From Phytohabitans aurantiacus (GTDB lineage: Bacteria > Actinomycetota > Actinomycetes > Mycobacteriales > Micromonosporaceae), in NCBI RefSeq assembly GCF_027923225.1, contig NZ_BSDI01000007.1:310001-374000 (forward strand): DNA of 64,000 bases, given 5' to 3'. A model generated the notes under the pieces. The model was not told the DNA's origin. It saw only the letters and a list, made by a program, of their open reading frames with translations, and did no database searches. Below are positions 25,582 to 34,501 of the stretch, piece after piece. Both the position numbers and the translations under genes were made by a program. How positions within the stretch are numbered: position 1 is the first letter of the stretch; every line of letters begins with the position of its first letter.

Positions 25582-25848
25582 ATGTCTACGGTTGACCGTG
25601 CGACGGTGACGACGTGGCTCATCGAGCGGGTCGCGTTCTATGTGGAGCGTGAGCCCGCCGACATCGACCCGACGAAGCACCTCGCGATGTATGGCATGGA
25701 TTCGCTGTACGCGCTGGGGCTGGCGGGGGATGTCGAAGACGAGTACGGCATCGACCTCGACGCGGCGGTCGTGTGGGACCACCCGACGATCGAGGCGATC
25801 GCGGCGTACGTGGAGAAGACTCACCCCTCCGCCGGCGTGCCAGATTGA
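25582..25848 (+). CDS. acyl carrier protein
   Basis: 88 residues with the phosphopantetheine site MYGMDSLYALGLAG; Ser41 of GMDSL is the attachment residue. Helix pattern and acidic character (VEDEYGIDLD, HPTIEAIAAYVEK) are those of discrete ACPs of polyketide/FAAL systems. ATG preceded by GGAAGGAAG. It closes the operon, 27 bp after the second dehydrogenase, and is the natural acceptor for the FAAL adenylate. Confidence 0.93.
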   Translation: MSTVDRATVTTWLIERVAFYVEREPADIDPTKHLAMYGMDSLYALGLAGDVEDEYGIDLDAAVVWDHPTIEAIAAYVEKTHPSAGVPD

Positions 25849-25896
25849 GTATCCGTACGGATGCCGCGCGTCCCGCCCGGAGCGAGAATCGTCGGC

Positions 25897-26670
25897 ATGC
25901 GTCGGATCACCGCTACCGCCCGCGCGGCCGTCGCCGTCGTTACCGTCCTTGCCATCCTCGCCGGATGCGCCCGGCAGACCAGCGCGGAGACCCCGGTAGA
26001 CGGCGGCGACTGGATAACCTTCCAAGCCGCCGTCACCGCGGTACGGGGCAGCGACGATCCGCGCTCGCTGCTGCTGGACGTGACGGTGCTGGCCGGCCCC
26101 GAGGGATGTTCGCGCGACCCGCGGATCGGCACCCTCACCGAGGAGAACAACCTCATCTACGCCAGCGTCGTACACGACTCGCAGCTCTCCGACACGTTCG
26201 GCGCCTGCCCGACGTACGCTTCCGCGGTGGTCACACTGACCGCGCCGGAGCCGATCAACGGGCGGCGGGTCGTGCTCAACGACGAGATCTGGAAGCCGGC
26301 CGGCGACGCGTACGAGCGCTGCCACAAGACCTTCGGCTGCGATCCGATGCCAGCAAACCACTGCGACCCGAACTGGATCTACGTGGCGGTCGACGGCCTC
26401 GACGTGTCCCGGCACTCCACCGGGCACGTCGAAGGGTGTGACGCTTCTTGGCTGGTGATGACCGTTCCAGACGACCCGGTGCCCTGCGGCGCCGACCCGC
26501 GGTCCGGCTGCGTACCCGCGGTGAACGTGCGCCGATACTTCATGCGGTGGGTCGAGCCCAGCGGCTGGAGCACGATCGCCACGTCGACGCGGTCCGGCTG
26601 CGGCACGATAACGACGGCCGAGCCGGCGTTTCCGCCCGAGCTCTGCGCCCACCTCCCCAGCCCATCCTGA
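25897..26670 (+). CDS. predicted lipoprotein, function unknown
   Basis: 257 residues. An N-terminal signal with lipobox (VAVVTVLAILAGC) predicts lipid anchoring on the outer face of the membrane. The mature part is cysteine-rich (many Cys, for example ERCHKTFGCDP, HCDPNWIY, PCGADPRSGCVP), suggesting disulfides. No family recognised. The ATG at 25897 is preferred because it places the signal at the N-terminus. It follows the ACP gene by 48 bp on the same strand but is probably not part of the pathway. Confidence 0.7.
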   Translation: MRRITATARAAVAVVTVLAILAGCARQTSAETPVDGGDWITFQAAVTAVRGSDDPRSLLLDVTVLAGPEGCSRDPRIGTLTEENNLIYASVVHDSQLSDTFGACPTYASAVVTLTAPEPINGRRVVLNDEIWKPAGDAYERCHKTFGCDPMPANHCDPNWIYVAVDGLDVSRHSTGHVEGCDASWLVMTVPDDPVPCGADPRSGCVPAVNVRRYFMRWVEPSGWSTIATSTRSGCGTITTAEPAFPPELCAHLPSPS

Positions 26671-26797
26671 CCTATCGGCGCTCCACAAGGGATGGTCGGT
26701 GGTAGGGGTAGCGTCACCGTCGCCCTTCCAGGTAGCGGGATGTCGCTGCCCGTAGGCCCCTCCTAGGGTCGGAGAGATCGACACGAGGGAGGGTGTG

Positions 26798-28336
26798 ATG
26801 AGTGTGCACAGTCGACGGAGTGTGCTCCGTGGCGCCGCGGCCACGGCGGGTGCGCTCGCGGCCGGTACGGCGGCAACCACCGCGGCGGCCGCGGCCACGA
26901 CCACTGGGACGGCCATCGGCGGCCCGAAGAGTCATGTCGGGCCCGCCGACCCTCGATACGGGTTCCTGGCCGGGCGCGGTTACAACGAGCGGTTCACCGG
27001 CTCGCCCGACCATATCCGCCTGGTCGGCTCGACAGACGACGTGGTGCGTGCGGTGAATGACGCGGTACGGGCCGGCAAGCGCGTCGCGGTGCGCAGCGGT
27101 GGGCACTGCTTCGAGGACTTCGTCGACAACCCAACCGTGCGGATGGTCATCGACATGGGCGCCATGACCGGGGTCTACTACGATCCGGCACGCCGGGCGT
27201 TCGCGGTGGAGGCCGGCGCGACGCTGGGTGAGGCGTACCGGCGGCTCTTTCTGGGCTGGGGCGTGACGCTCCCCGCGGGGTGGTGTCCCGAGGTCGGTGT
27301 CGGCGGCCATGTGGCCGCGGGAGGATACGGCCCCTTGTGTCGCCGTCATGGCCTCGCGGTCGACCATCTGTACGCGGTCGAGGTGGTGGTCGTCGACCGC
27401 GCCGGTAAGGCTCGCAGCGTGATCGCGACGCGGGACGCGACGGACCCCCACCGTGACCTGTGGTGGGCGCACACCGGCGGCGGCGGAGGATCGTTCGGCG
27501 TCGTGACCCGCTACTGGTTCCGGGATCTGCCGGAGCCGCCCGCCGACGTGCTGTCGTTCACGCTCCAATGGTCATGGGAAGGACTGCACGAGCCGGTATT
27601 CACGCGGCTCGTGCACAACCACGGACGCTGGTTCGAGCGGCACGGCGACCGATACCCCGACCTCTACACCGAGTTCCTGCTGTTCCGCCGCCAGCAGGGC
27701 GCGGTCATGCTGATCGGGCAGGTCTCGGGCGCCGGGGCGGAGCGGGTGCTCGACGAGCACGTCGCGGCGCTCGGCGCCGGCGTGGGTGGTCCCACCTCTC
27801 GAACCCAGGAGCGGCAGCCCTGGCTCGTGGCCGCGCTCAAAGGCTCGGACGACACGTTCGGGTGGCGGTTGAAGGTGAAGTCGGGATACTTGCGCCGCCC
27901 GTTCACCGACCGGCAGATCGCCGTCGCGTACCGCCATCTGACAACGGACGACCCTCACATCGTCGGCGGCGCGGTGAGCCTCAATTCCTACGGTGGCAGG
28001 GTCAACGCGGTGCCGCCGCACGCCACCGCCACCGCACATCGCGACGCCATCCTCAAGCTCTTCTACCTATCGGCATGGGCGGAACCGGCGGACGACGCAC
28101 GGCACATGGCGTGGATCCGCGAGTTCTACCGCGACATGTACGCCGACACCGGCGGGGTGCCGGTCGACGGTGGCGCCTACATCGGCTATCCAGACACCGA
28201 CCTCGCGGATCCACAGTGGAACACGTCGAGCCTGCCGTGGTCCACGCTGTACTACGGCGACAACGCGGCGAGGCTGCACGCGGCGAAACGGCGCTGGGAC
28301 CCGCGCAACGTGTTCCACCATGCGCTCACCCCGTGA
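26798..28336 (+). CDS. TAT-exported FAD-linked oxidase (BBE-type, bicovalent flavin)
   Basis: 512 residues. The twin-arginine signal SRRSVLRGAAATAGALAAG predicts export of the folded flavoprotein. The FAD-binding PCMH domain has RSGGHCFEDF with His103, and GWCPEVGVGGHVAAGGYG with Cys163; this His/Cys pair is the hallmark of flavin linked through both residues, as in berberine-bridge-type and oligosaccharide oxidases. The C-terminal BBE strand YYGDNAARLHAAKRRWDPRNVFHH is complete. Substrate may be a carbohydrate, alkaloid-like or phenolic compound. Start ATG preceded by GGAGGG. It lies about 1 kb after the ACP and could be a tailoring enzyme, which is uncertain. Confidence 0.88.
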   Translation: MSVHSRRSVLRGAAATAGALAAGTAATTAAAAATTTGTAIGGPKSHVGPADPRYGFLAGRGYNERFTGSPDHIRLVGSTDDVVRAVNDAVRAGKRVAVRSGGHCFEDFVDNPTVRMVIDMGAMTGVYYDPARRAFAVEAGATLGEAYRRLFLGWGVTLPAGWCPEVGVGGHVAAGGYGPLCRRHGLAVDHLYAVEVVVVDRAGKARSVIATRDATDPHRDLWWAHTGGGGGSFGVVTRYWFRDLPEPPADVLSFTLQWSWEGLHEPVFTRLVHNHGRWFERHGDRYPDLYTEFLLFRRQQGAVMLIGQVSGAGAERVLDEHVAALGAGVGGPTSRTQERQPWLVAALKGSDDTFGWRLKVKSGYLRRPFTDRQIAVAYRHLTTDDPHIVGGAVSLNSYGGRVNAVPPHATATAHRDAILKLFYLSAWAEPADDARHMAWIREFYRDMYADTGGVPVDGGAYIGYPDTDLADPQWNTSSLPWSTLYYGDNAARLHAAKRRWDPRNVFHHALTP

Positions 28337-28377
28337 CCGAGCGGCTCGCACCGATCAGCTCAGCGTGGATCACTGGC

Positions 28378-29049
28378 TCAACCGAGAAGGACCGCCTCAC
28401 CGGCCCACGTGCGTCTCAATAGTTCACGGTGGTCAAGGTCGAACCAGCCTTCGGCCCGCTCTTCGTCGCTGAGTTCGGCCGGGTCGGGAGAGAAGACCTC
28501 CGGCACGAGTACATCCGGGTAGCTCGCGGCGGGCAGCTCTTGCAACCGCGTGGACTTGGGCCACGAACCGCGCGGTGGCCCGAGCACGTGCTCGACGTTC
28601 ACGGCGGCGCCGAAGTCGAACCAATGGTGTTCGGTGTGCAGGTAGCGCGCTGTCGTCTGCCCGCCAATGGTGGCGCCGTAGTCGTTGTAGTCACCCACGA
28701 TGCCACCGGCGACGGTCAGCGATCCGGCCACATTGAGCGAGCCGGCGGTGACGACATTGGCGGCCCGCATGTCGCCGAGGACGAACGCGCCCGACCACGG
28801 ATCGTCGCCGTCACCGTAGGCGCCTCGCACGTCGAGGTTTCCGGTCACGACCAGGGCGGCGAGCTTCTCCGCGAACAGGTCGAGCGGGCCGGAAACGTTC
28901 AGGTCTCCTTCGACCAGCCGGACATCGTAGTGCCAGCTGTCCATGTCGGACGCGAAGAAGTCGCGGCCGATCTCGAACTGGCTGGTCAACCTCAACAGCT
29001 CGGCGCGCGTGACCTCGCCTTGCTGGAACGAGCGCCCAGCGGTGACCAT
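28378..29049 (-). CDS. bactofilin-like beta-helix protein 1
   Basis: 223 residues without signal or membrane helix. The middle is a run of short beta-strands with glycine turns (VEGDLNVSGPLDLF, ALVVTGNLDVRGAYG, VLGDMRAANVVTAGSLNVAG, SLTVAGGIVGDYNDYG), the pattern of a right-handed beta-helix seen in polymer-forming and related cytosolic proteins. A clear relative occurs at 50111-50767. Function unknown. The start follows a secreted-protein gene by 11 bp, so the two form an operon. Confidence 0.6.
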   Translation of the reverse strand: MVTAGRSFQQGEVTRAELLRLTSQFEIGRDFFASDMDSWHYDVRLVEGDLNVSGPLDLFAEKLAALVVTGNLDVRGAYGDGDDPWSGAFVLGDMRAANVVTAGSLNVAGSLTVAGGIVGDYNDYGATIGGQTTARYLHTEHHWFDFGAAVNVEHVLGPPRGSWPKSTRLQELPAASYPDVLVPEVFSPDPAELSDEERAEGWFDLDHRELLRRTWAGEAVLLG

Positions 29050-29060
29050 CGACGCCCCGC

Positions 29061-29333
29061 TCAGCTTGCGAAGACCAGGTGCAGGTTCCAGTCTTCGGTC
29101 TTCGGACCAGGCTTGTAGTCGGTGATGATGTACTGCACGCAGCCCCAGCCATCCGCGACGCTCGGGACGAACGGGCGGCCCGCGTCGTCGCACTCCTGGT
29201 AGGTGGCGTATGTCGAGTGGTACTGCCAGTAGCCGTTGGTGTCACCACCATCCGCGGCCGCCGGCGACGCGACTGCCAACGAAATCACCATACCGGTAGC
29301 GATCGCCACTCCGAGATGACGGAACCTTCGCAT
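29061..29333 (-). CDS. small secreted protein
   Basis: 90 residues with a strong signal peptide (RHLGVAIATGMVISLAVASPAAA) and a mature part of about 60 residues containing two Cys (YQECDDAGRPF, GWGCVQYII) and many aromatic residues. Ribosome site GGGAGGGAAG before the ATG. No family recognised. It precedes the beta-helix gene in the same transcript. Confidence 0.75.
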   Translation of the reverse strand: MRRFRHLGVAIATGMVISLAVASPAAADGGDTNGYWQYHSTYATYQECDDAGRPFVPSVADGWGCVQYIITDYKPGPKTEDWNLHLVFAS

Positions 29334-29479
29334 CGCTTCCCTCCCCGTTTCAGATATTCATCGACAGTATGCCATGTTCGACCGAACACGCGAGCCCATC
29401 GCCAAGCCATTGACTGCCATAACTGTGTGGCCGCACGATATCCGTGTCCCTCCACGGCATCGGCGGAACGAGGCGGCGC

Positions 29480-31360
29480 GTGACCGGCATACCCACGAAA
29501 TTCGCGATCGTCGACCAGGCGTTGCCACTGATCGGCTCGGTGGGGTCGAATGAGCATCGGTTCGTGTATCTGGGCGCCATCGGCGCGTCGCTCGGCGACT
29601 TCCTGCCATCGGGTGTCAGCGGGCCTCGCTCCCCGTACCTCGACGTGTGGTCGCCGGTGTTGCGGCTGTTCGCCGGCACGACGCCGACCAACGGCGTCGC
29701 CTACTGCCTGAACACCTTGTGGACAAGGCTGTCGCGCCTCCGCCAGGTCATCGACGACAAGGACAAGCTCGAACTCTTCGGCATGATCGACGAACTGCGC
29801 GAGCTCGACGCCATCGGCAAGAGCCTCTCCGCGGCCGTCGCCCAGATCCCGGGGATGCAGGCGGAGGTCTTCGAGTCCATCAAGCGTGCCGAGCCGTTCC
29901 CCTCGTCCCGCCCGAAGGTGCCGCCGAGCAACGCGTGGCACGTGCGCGGCACCCTCCACGGCAGCCATCCGGGACGATTCCTGCGGGCGCTGCGCGAGCG
30001 GGCCGCGGCCAGTACCGCCTCGGCCCAGGCGTTCGCGGTCGGCGCGGGCATCGGATACGCGAGCGACCTGTGCGGCAACCCCTACATCAACAGCGTGGTC
30101 AACGCCCCGCACCGGTCGCACTGGTGGCGGCACCGCTGGATCAGCAACAACATCGACACCTGGGTCTGGGGTTACTACCGCGCCAACGCCTCGATGTCCG
30201 GCGTGACGCCCAACCCGCCATACCCGGACTGGCCGAACCTGCGCGAGGCGAACCTGCAGGACCGGCTCGAGTTCGGGCTGGACCCGGCCGCCGTGCTGGG
30301 CGGCGTCCGCGCCGGTGGGCCCTTCGGGTTCCCGCTGCCGCAGGAGATCGTCGACGTGTGGCTGGCCGCCTACCGCGACACCTATGGCGCTCCACCGCCG
30401 GGCGTCGACTCCGCCGGGCTCCAGGGCGCGGCAAGCCTCGCCTGGCTCGTCCTCTGGCTGCAGACCTCCGGTCAGGCGATCCCCTGCGTGCCCCTGGGCC
30501 GGATACGGCATCCGGACGCGAGCACCCGACCGTCCTGGATGGACTCTGTCGGGCAGGTGGACGTCGACGGGCAGATCATCCAACCGCCCATGCCCTCCCG
30601 GGACCCCGACCCTGACGAGGCCGAGCTCGTCAGCGCGCTCATCGCCGCCGTCGTCGCCGCGTTCAACTTCTACGCCGGGGTGGTCGTCACCGGCATCGAC
30701 TGGCTGGTCACCGCGATCGTGCTCGCCGTCGACGCGGTCACCGACCCGAAGTGGGACGAGTTGAGCGTCCACATCGGATGGGTGCTCGTCTACCTCTCCG
30801 GCGAGATCAAGGAGCTGCACGACCTGATGGCGTTGAGCGGGCTTGGTTTCCCCTACACCGAGCAGCTCGCCCACAACGCCGAAGCGCTGCGCGCCGGCGT
30901 CCGCACCGGAAACAGCAACGCGCTGGACACCGTTCGCAGCGTCCGCGACACCGGCGACTACCCGCAGACGCGGTGGCCGCTGCTCGACAGCGACTGGATC
31001 CGCCGGCCGACCGGCTCGGTCGAGCTGCCCGCCGTGAGCGCCTACGCCACGGCGCAGGAGGTCTGGCCGTCCCACTTCGTCGACGGGCACCGCTCCGGCA
31101 CCGCCATCCAGGAGAACCCGCTCACCTCGGCCCTGACCGATCCGGCGATCTTCGCGCAGCGTGCCGCGCTGCTCAACTCCTCCAGGCCGCCGGGCCTGCT
31201 CTTCGGCAACGCCATCGACGTGGCCGTCGCCCTGTCCCCGCTCGACTCGCCCGCGCCGCCGCTCGACTGGGACCTGGACGCCGACCCTGGCATCGGCATG
31301 CCGACCTGGGTGCTGCCCAGCCCTGGCGCTCCCCGCGGCAGCGCCGTCGTCGAACCCTGA
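29480..31360 (+). CDS. zinc-dependent phospholipase C-like protein (tentative)
   Basis: 626 residues from a GTG with GAGG upstream (a GTG at 29444 has no ribosome site). The N-terminus ITP-like region GIPTKFAIVDQALPLIG, then FVYLGAIGASLGDFLP and the His/Asp-rich NSVVNAPHRSHWWRHRWISN resemble actinobacterial proteins related to zinc-dependent phospholipase C, whose His and Asp side chains bind metal. Two hydrophobic segments lie near residues 390-435 (VSALIAAVVAAFNFYAG, IDWLVTAIVLAVDAV). No signal peptide is seen. Enzymatic activity is unproved. It is co-directional with the TAT-exported protein 26 bp downstream. Confidence 0.5.
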   Translation: MTGIPTKFAIVDQALPLIGSVGSNEHRFVYLGAIGASLGDFLPSGVSGPRSPYLDVWSPVLRLFAGTTPTNGVAYCLNTLWTRLSRLRQVIDDKDKLELFGMIDELRELDAIGKSLSAAVAQIPGMQAEVFESIKRAEPFPSSRPKVPPSNAWHVRGTLHGSHPGRFLRALRERAAASTASAQAFAVGAGIGYASDLCGNPYINSVVNAPHRSHWWRHRWISNNIDTWVWGYYRANASMSGVTPNPPYPDWPNLREANLQDRLEFGLDPAAVLGGVRAGGPFGFPLPQEIVDVWLAAYRDTYGAPPPGVDSAGLQGAASLAWLVLWLQTSGQAIPCVPLGRIRHPDASTRPSWMDSVGQVDVDGQIIQPPMPSRDPDPDEAELVSALIAAVVAAFNFYAGVVVTGIDWLVTAIVLAVDAVTDPKWDELSVHIGWVLVYLSGEIKELHDLMALSGLGFPYTEQLAHNAEALRAGVRTGNSNALDTVRSVRDTGDYPQTRWPLLDSDWIRRPTGSVELPAVSAYATAQEVWPSHFVDGHRSGTAIQENPLTSALTDPAIFAQRAALLNSSRPPGLLFGNAIDVAVALSPLDSPAPPLDWDLDADPGIGMPTWVLPSPGAPRGSAVVEP

Positions 31361-31386
31361 GCCGACCCGCCCCGCGGAGGTACCCG

Positions 31387-32520
31387 ATGCCCGGCACACC
31401 ACTCACTCGGCGTACGCTGCTCGCCGCCACCGGCGCGGCCACCGCCGCCGGTACCCTCTCCACCGGCCTGCCCGCGTCCGCACGGGCGCGGACCGCCGAC
31501 GACCCCCCTCCCCGGGAGCCGGTCCGGCCGGTCCCCTACACGCCGTACCTCTTCACCCGGTACCGGGACAGCCTCACCGACCTGGCAACCCTCGACGACG
31601 GGCGGGCGGCCAACGGCGCCGTGCCGCCGGCGGCGGTGTTCTGGCTGTCCCCCGACATCCGGGTGGAGCCGGCCGACTCGCTCGGCAACCCGACCGCGGG
31701 CGTGCCCACCACCATTACCGCCTTCGTGACCAACGCCGGACGTGCCGACGCCTTCGCCGTACTGGTCGAGTTCTTCTGGTTCAACCCGTCGCTCGCCTTC
31801 GTCGCCGGCAACGCGAACCGGATCGGCAGTCGGCTGGTCGCCCTCCCCGACCACGGATACACGCCGGTGACCTGCCCGACGCCGTGGCGCCCGACGGTTG
31901 TCAACGGCGGCCACGAGTGCGTGGTCGTCCAACTGTCCACACCGGAGGAGGGTCCCGGTGGGCTCCGCTTCCCCTACGACGCCAGCCGGGACCGGCACGT
32001 GGGCCAGCGCAACCTGACCGTACGGGCGGCCACCAGGCCGCAGTCGCTGGGGATACGGGCCGCCAACCCGTTCACCACCCCGGCCACCTTCGCGCTGCTG
32101 CTGACCTCCACCGCCATCACGGCGAACCTCACCGCCCTGCGCCAGCTCACGCCGCAGGCGGCGGCCACCGTGCTGGCCAGCGCCACGCCGGGCACGCGAA
32201 CCTCGCTGCTGCAAGCCACCGACGCGACCGGCACCGACTTCGGGGTACGCGTGAGCCAGACCCAGCAGGTCCCCGGGCAGCCGGGACCGGGCAGCCAGAG
32301 CCTCGCCGAGCACGTGCAGGCGCGCCAGGCGGCGGGCGGGCCAGCGGCAGCGGGCAGGTCACTGGCCCAGATCCCGCTCACTCCGGGCGCCGGCGCCACG
32401 ATCACCGTCACCGTGCCGGCGGTCAGCCTGGCCTCCGGCCAGTACCTGGTGCACCGCTTCGTCCAGGCCACGTCCGGCGTCGCGGTCGGCGGCTACGCCG
32501 TGGTGCTCGCCGCCTCCTGA
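31387..32520 (+). CDS. TAT-exported beta-rich protein
   Basis: 377 residues starting MPGTPLTRRTLLAATGAATA, a twin-arginine signal ending near residue 35. The mature part contains AVFWLSPDIRVEPADS, TITAFVTNAGRADAFAVLVEF and FFWFNPSLAF, resembling a CARDB/Ig-like extracellular domain, then an Ala/Thr-rich region. GGAGG precedes the ATG. It follows the phospholipase-like gene by 26 bp and should be co-transcribed. Function unknown; perhaps a partner that acts with it outside the cell. Confidence 0.7.
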   Translation: MPGTPLTRRTLLAATGAATAAGTLSTGLPASARARTADDPPPREPVRPVPYTPYLFTRYRDSLTDLATLDDGRAANGAVPPAAVFWLSPDIRVEPADSLGNPTAGVPTTITAFVTNAGRADAFAVLVEFFWFNPSLAFVAGNANRIGSRLVALPDHGYTPVTCPTPWRPTVVNGGHECVVVQLSTPEEGPGGLRFPYDASRDRHVGQRNLTVRAATRPQSLGIRAANPFTTPATFALLLTSTAITANLTALRQLTPQAAATVLASATPGTRTSLLQATDATGTDFGVRVSQTQQVPGQPGPGSQSLAEHVQARQAAGGPAAAGRSLAQIPLTPGAGATITVTVPAVSLASGQYLVHRFVQATSGVAVGGYAVVLAAS

Positions 32521-32611
32521 CCTCTATAGGCGCATCCCGGCGTGGTCCAGGATGGACAGGCGTCGTACCCTCGGCGCGGGGAGGACGGTAACGTAACGCC
32601 AAGGGGTCTGA

Positions 32612-33310
32612 TTGCCCGCCAACGGGGAAAACACGCGCGTCCTGATCGTGGACGACCAGGTCCTGATCAGGGTTGGACTGGTGGCGCTGCTGCGGGCCGC
32701 GCCAAACATCGAGGTGGTGGGCGAGGCTGGCGACGGCGCGGAGGCTGTCGCGCTCGCGGCGGCGACCCGCCCGCACGTGGTGCTGATGGACATCCGCATG
32801 CCGGGCATGGACGGCATCACCGCCACCAGGCGGATCATCGCCGCCGGCGGCGCCGATCCCTCGCGCGTCCTGGTACTGACCACATTCGACCTGGACGAGT
32901 ACGTGTACCAGGCGCTGCGTGCCGGGGCGTCGGGCTTCCTGCTCAAGGAGGCGCCACCGGAACGCCTGCTGGCCGCGGTCGCCACTGTCGCCGCCGGAGA
33001 CATGCTGTTCGCACCGTCCGTGATGCGGCGGCTCATCGAGGCGTACGCTCCACAGTCCACCGACGCGCGACCGGCGCCCGCCGAGCCGCAACTCGCCGGC
33101 CTGACCGGCCGCGAGCAGGAGGTGCTGCGCCTGGTGGGCACCGGGATGTCCAATGTGGAAATAGCGCAGCGGCTGGTCATCGCGGAGGGCACCGTCAAGA
33201 CCCACGTCAACCGGACCATGGCGAAGCTGTCGCTCACCAGCCGTGCCCAGGCGGTGGTGTACGCCTACGAGTCCGGGCTGGTCACGCCGGGGCGCGGACC
33301 GGAAAGATAG
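32612..33310 (+). CDS. NarL/LuxR family response regulator
   Basis: 232 residues from a TTG (AAGGGG upstream). The receiver domain has the acidic pair in VLIVDDQ, phosphoacceptor Asp60 in VVLMDIRMPGMDG, the conserved Thr in VLTTFDLDEYV and Lys in FLLKEAPPERLL. The output domain is a LuxR helix-turn-helix: LTGREQEVLRLVGTGMSNVE, then EGTVKTHVNRTMAKLSLTSR. It is the likely partner of the histidine kinase read from the other strand, whose 3' end overlaps this gene by 46 bp. Confidence 0.93.
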   Translation: MPANGENTRVLIVDDQVLIRVGLVALLRAAPNIEVVGEAGDGAEAVALAAATRPHVVLMDIRMPGMDGITATRRIIAAGGADPSRVLVLTTFDLDEYVYQALRAGASGFLLKEAPPERLLAAVATVAAGDMLFAPSVMRRLIEAYAPQSTDARPAPAEPQLAGLTGREQEVLRLVGTGMSNVEIAQRLVIAEGTVKTHVNRTMAKLSLTSRAQAVVYAYESGLVTPGRGPER

Positions 33311-34485
33311 CCGCCAGCGGGGTCGATCGGCAACGTGAGCGCCACCTCGAAACCACCGTCGAGACCACGCCCGGCGGTCAGGGCCCCGCCGTACAGCCGG
33401 GCCCGCTCCCCCATCCCGGCCAGCCCGTGCCCGCCGCCGGTCGACTCCACCGCTCCAGCGGGCCCGGGACCATCGTCGCTGACCGTCACGGTCAGCTCAG
33501 CGGCACCGTAGTCGAGCGAGACCGTCGCGGACGCCGACCCCGCATGCTTGATCACGTTGGTCAGAGACTCCTGGACCATCCGGTACGCGCACAGGTCCGC
33601 GCCGGGCGGCAACGGACGCGCGCGACCAGCCACGCTCACCACCACCGGTACACCCGCGTTGCGCACCCGAGCCACCAGGTCGTCGAGCCGGGCCAACCCA
33701 GGCGCCGGCTGGGCGTCTTCGCCCTCTTCCACATCGGACGCCGCGGCGCGCAACAGCCGCAGGACGCGACGCAGTTCCTCCAGCCCTTCGCGGCTCGTGT
33801 CGCCGATCGTGTCCAGCGCCGAACCCGCCGTCCCCGGGTCGGACCGCAGCACATACCGGGCCAGCCCAGCCTGTACCGCGATCACCGACATGTGGTGTGC
33901 GACCACATCGTGCAGCTCGCGGGCGATGCGCACCCGCTCCCGCGCGACCGCGAGCCGGGCGCGCTCCTCCCGCTCGTGCCGCAGCTGCGCCGTGAGCTCC
34001 CGCAGGCGCTGGTTACGGTCGGTAAGCTGGCGCGCTCCAATGCCGAAGAACACGACCACGGCCGTGACCACCACGGACTGCGCCACCGACGCGCCCAGCG
34101 GCGCGCCATACTTCACTCCACTGTAGGCGAACACCGCCGCCGTCAGCGCAGCGCCGGCCAGCGCGACACCCAGCCCACGCGACGCCGCGACCGTGTACGC
34201 CGCCAGCAGCGTGCCGACGATAATGAACGACGGCTGGTACCCTTCGGCGAAGAACCACACGAGCCCGGCGGACGCGGCGACGAGCACGAGCACCGGCGCC
34301 CGCCTGCGTGCCACCAGCGGCGCCCAGCCCAACACCGTCAACACCTGCGCGTACGCGTCCAACGGCGGCGAGCCCGGCGGCCGGTACGACGCCGACAACC
34401 ACCCCGTGACGGCCGCGCCCGACACCGCGATGACGGTATCGATGAGCAGCGGCGGCACCCGTCGGAGCCGCCGCCACCCACGCAC
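33265..34485 (-). CDS. NarL-type sensor histidine kinase
   Basis: About 406 residues from the GTG at 34485; a longer frame to a TTG at 34533 would overlap the RHS gene. Several membrane helices (LLIDTVIAVSGAAVTGWL, VLVLVAASAGLVWFF, SFIIVGTLLAAYTVAA, VVVTAVVVFFGIG) precede the HisKA_3 box RIARELHDVVAHHMSVIAVQ with the phospho-acceptor His, and the ATPase domain (TVSDDGPGPAG, GGHGLAGMGERARLYGG). It should respond to an envelope signal and phosphorylate the response regulator. The tail-to-tail arrangement is unusual for this family. Confidence 0.9.
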   Translation of the reverse strand: MRGWRRLRRVPPLLIDTVIAVSGAAVTGWLSASYRPPGSPPLDAYAQVLTVLGWAPLVARRRAPVLVLVAASAGLVWFFAEGYQPSFIIVGTLLAAYTVAASRGLGVALAGAALTAAVFAYSGVKYGAPLGASVAQSVVVTAVVVFFGIGARQLTDRNQRLRELTAQLRHEREERARLAVARERVRIARELHDVVAHHMSVIAVQAGLARYVLRSDPGTAGSALDTIGDTSREGLEELRRVLRLLRAAASDVEEGEDAQPAPGLARLDDLVARVRNAGVPVVVSVAGRARPLPPGADLCAYRMVQESLTNVIKHAGSASATVSLDYGAAELTVTVSDDGPGPAGAVESTGGGHGLAGMGERARLYGGALTAGRGLDGGFEVALTLPIDPAGGYLSGPRPGVTSPDS

Positions 34486-34501
34486 GACCAGAGAGTACAG
34501 C

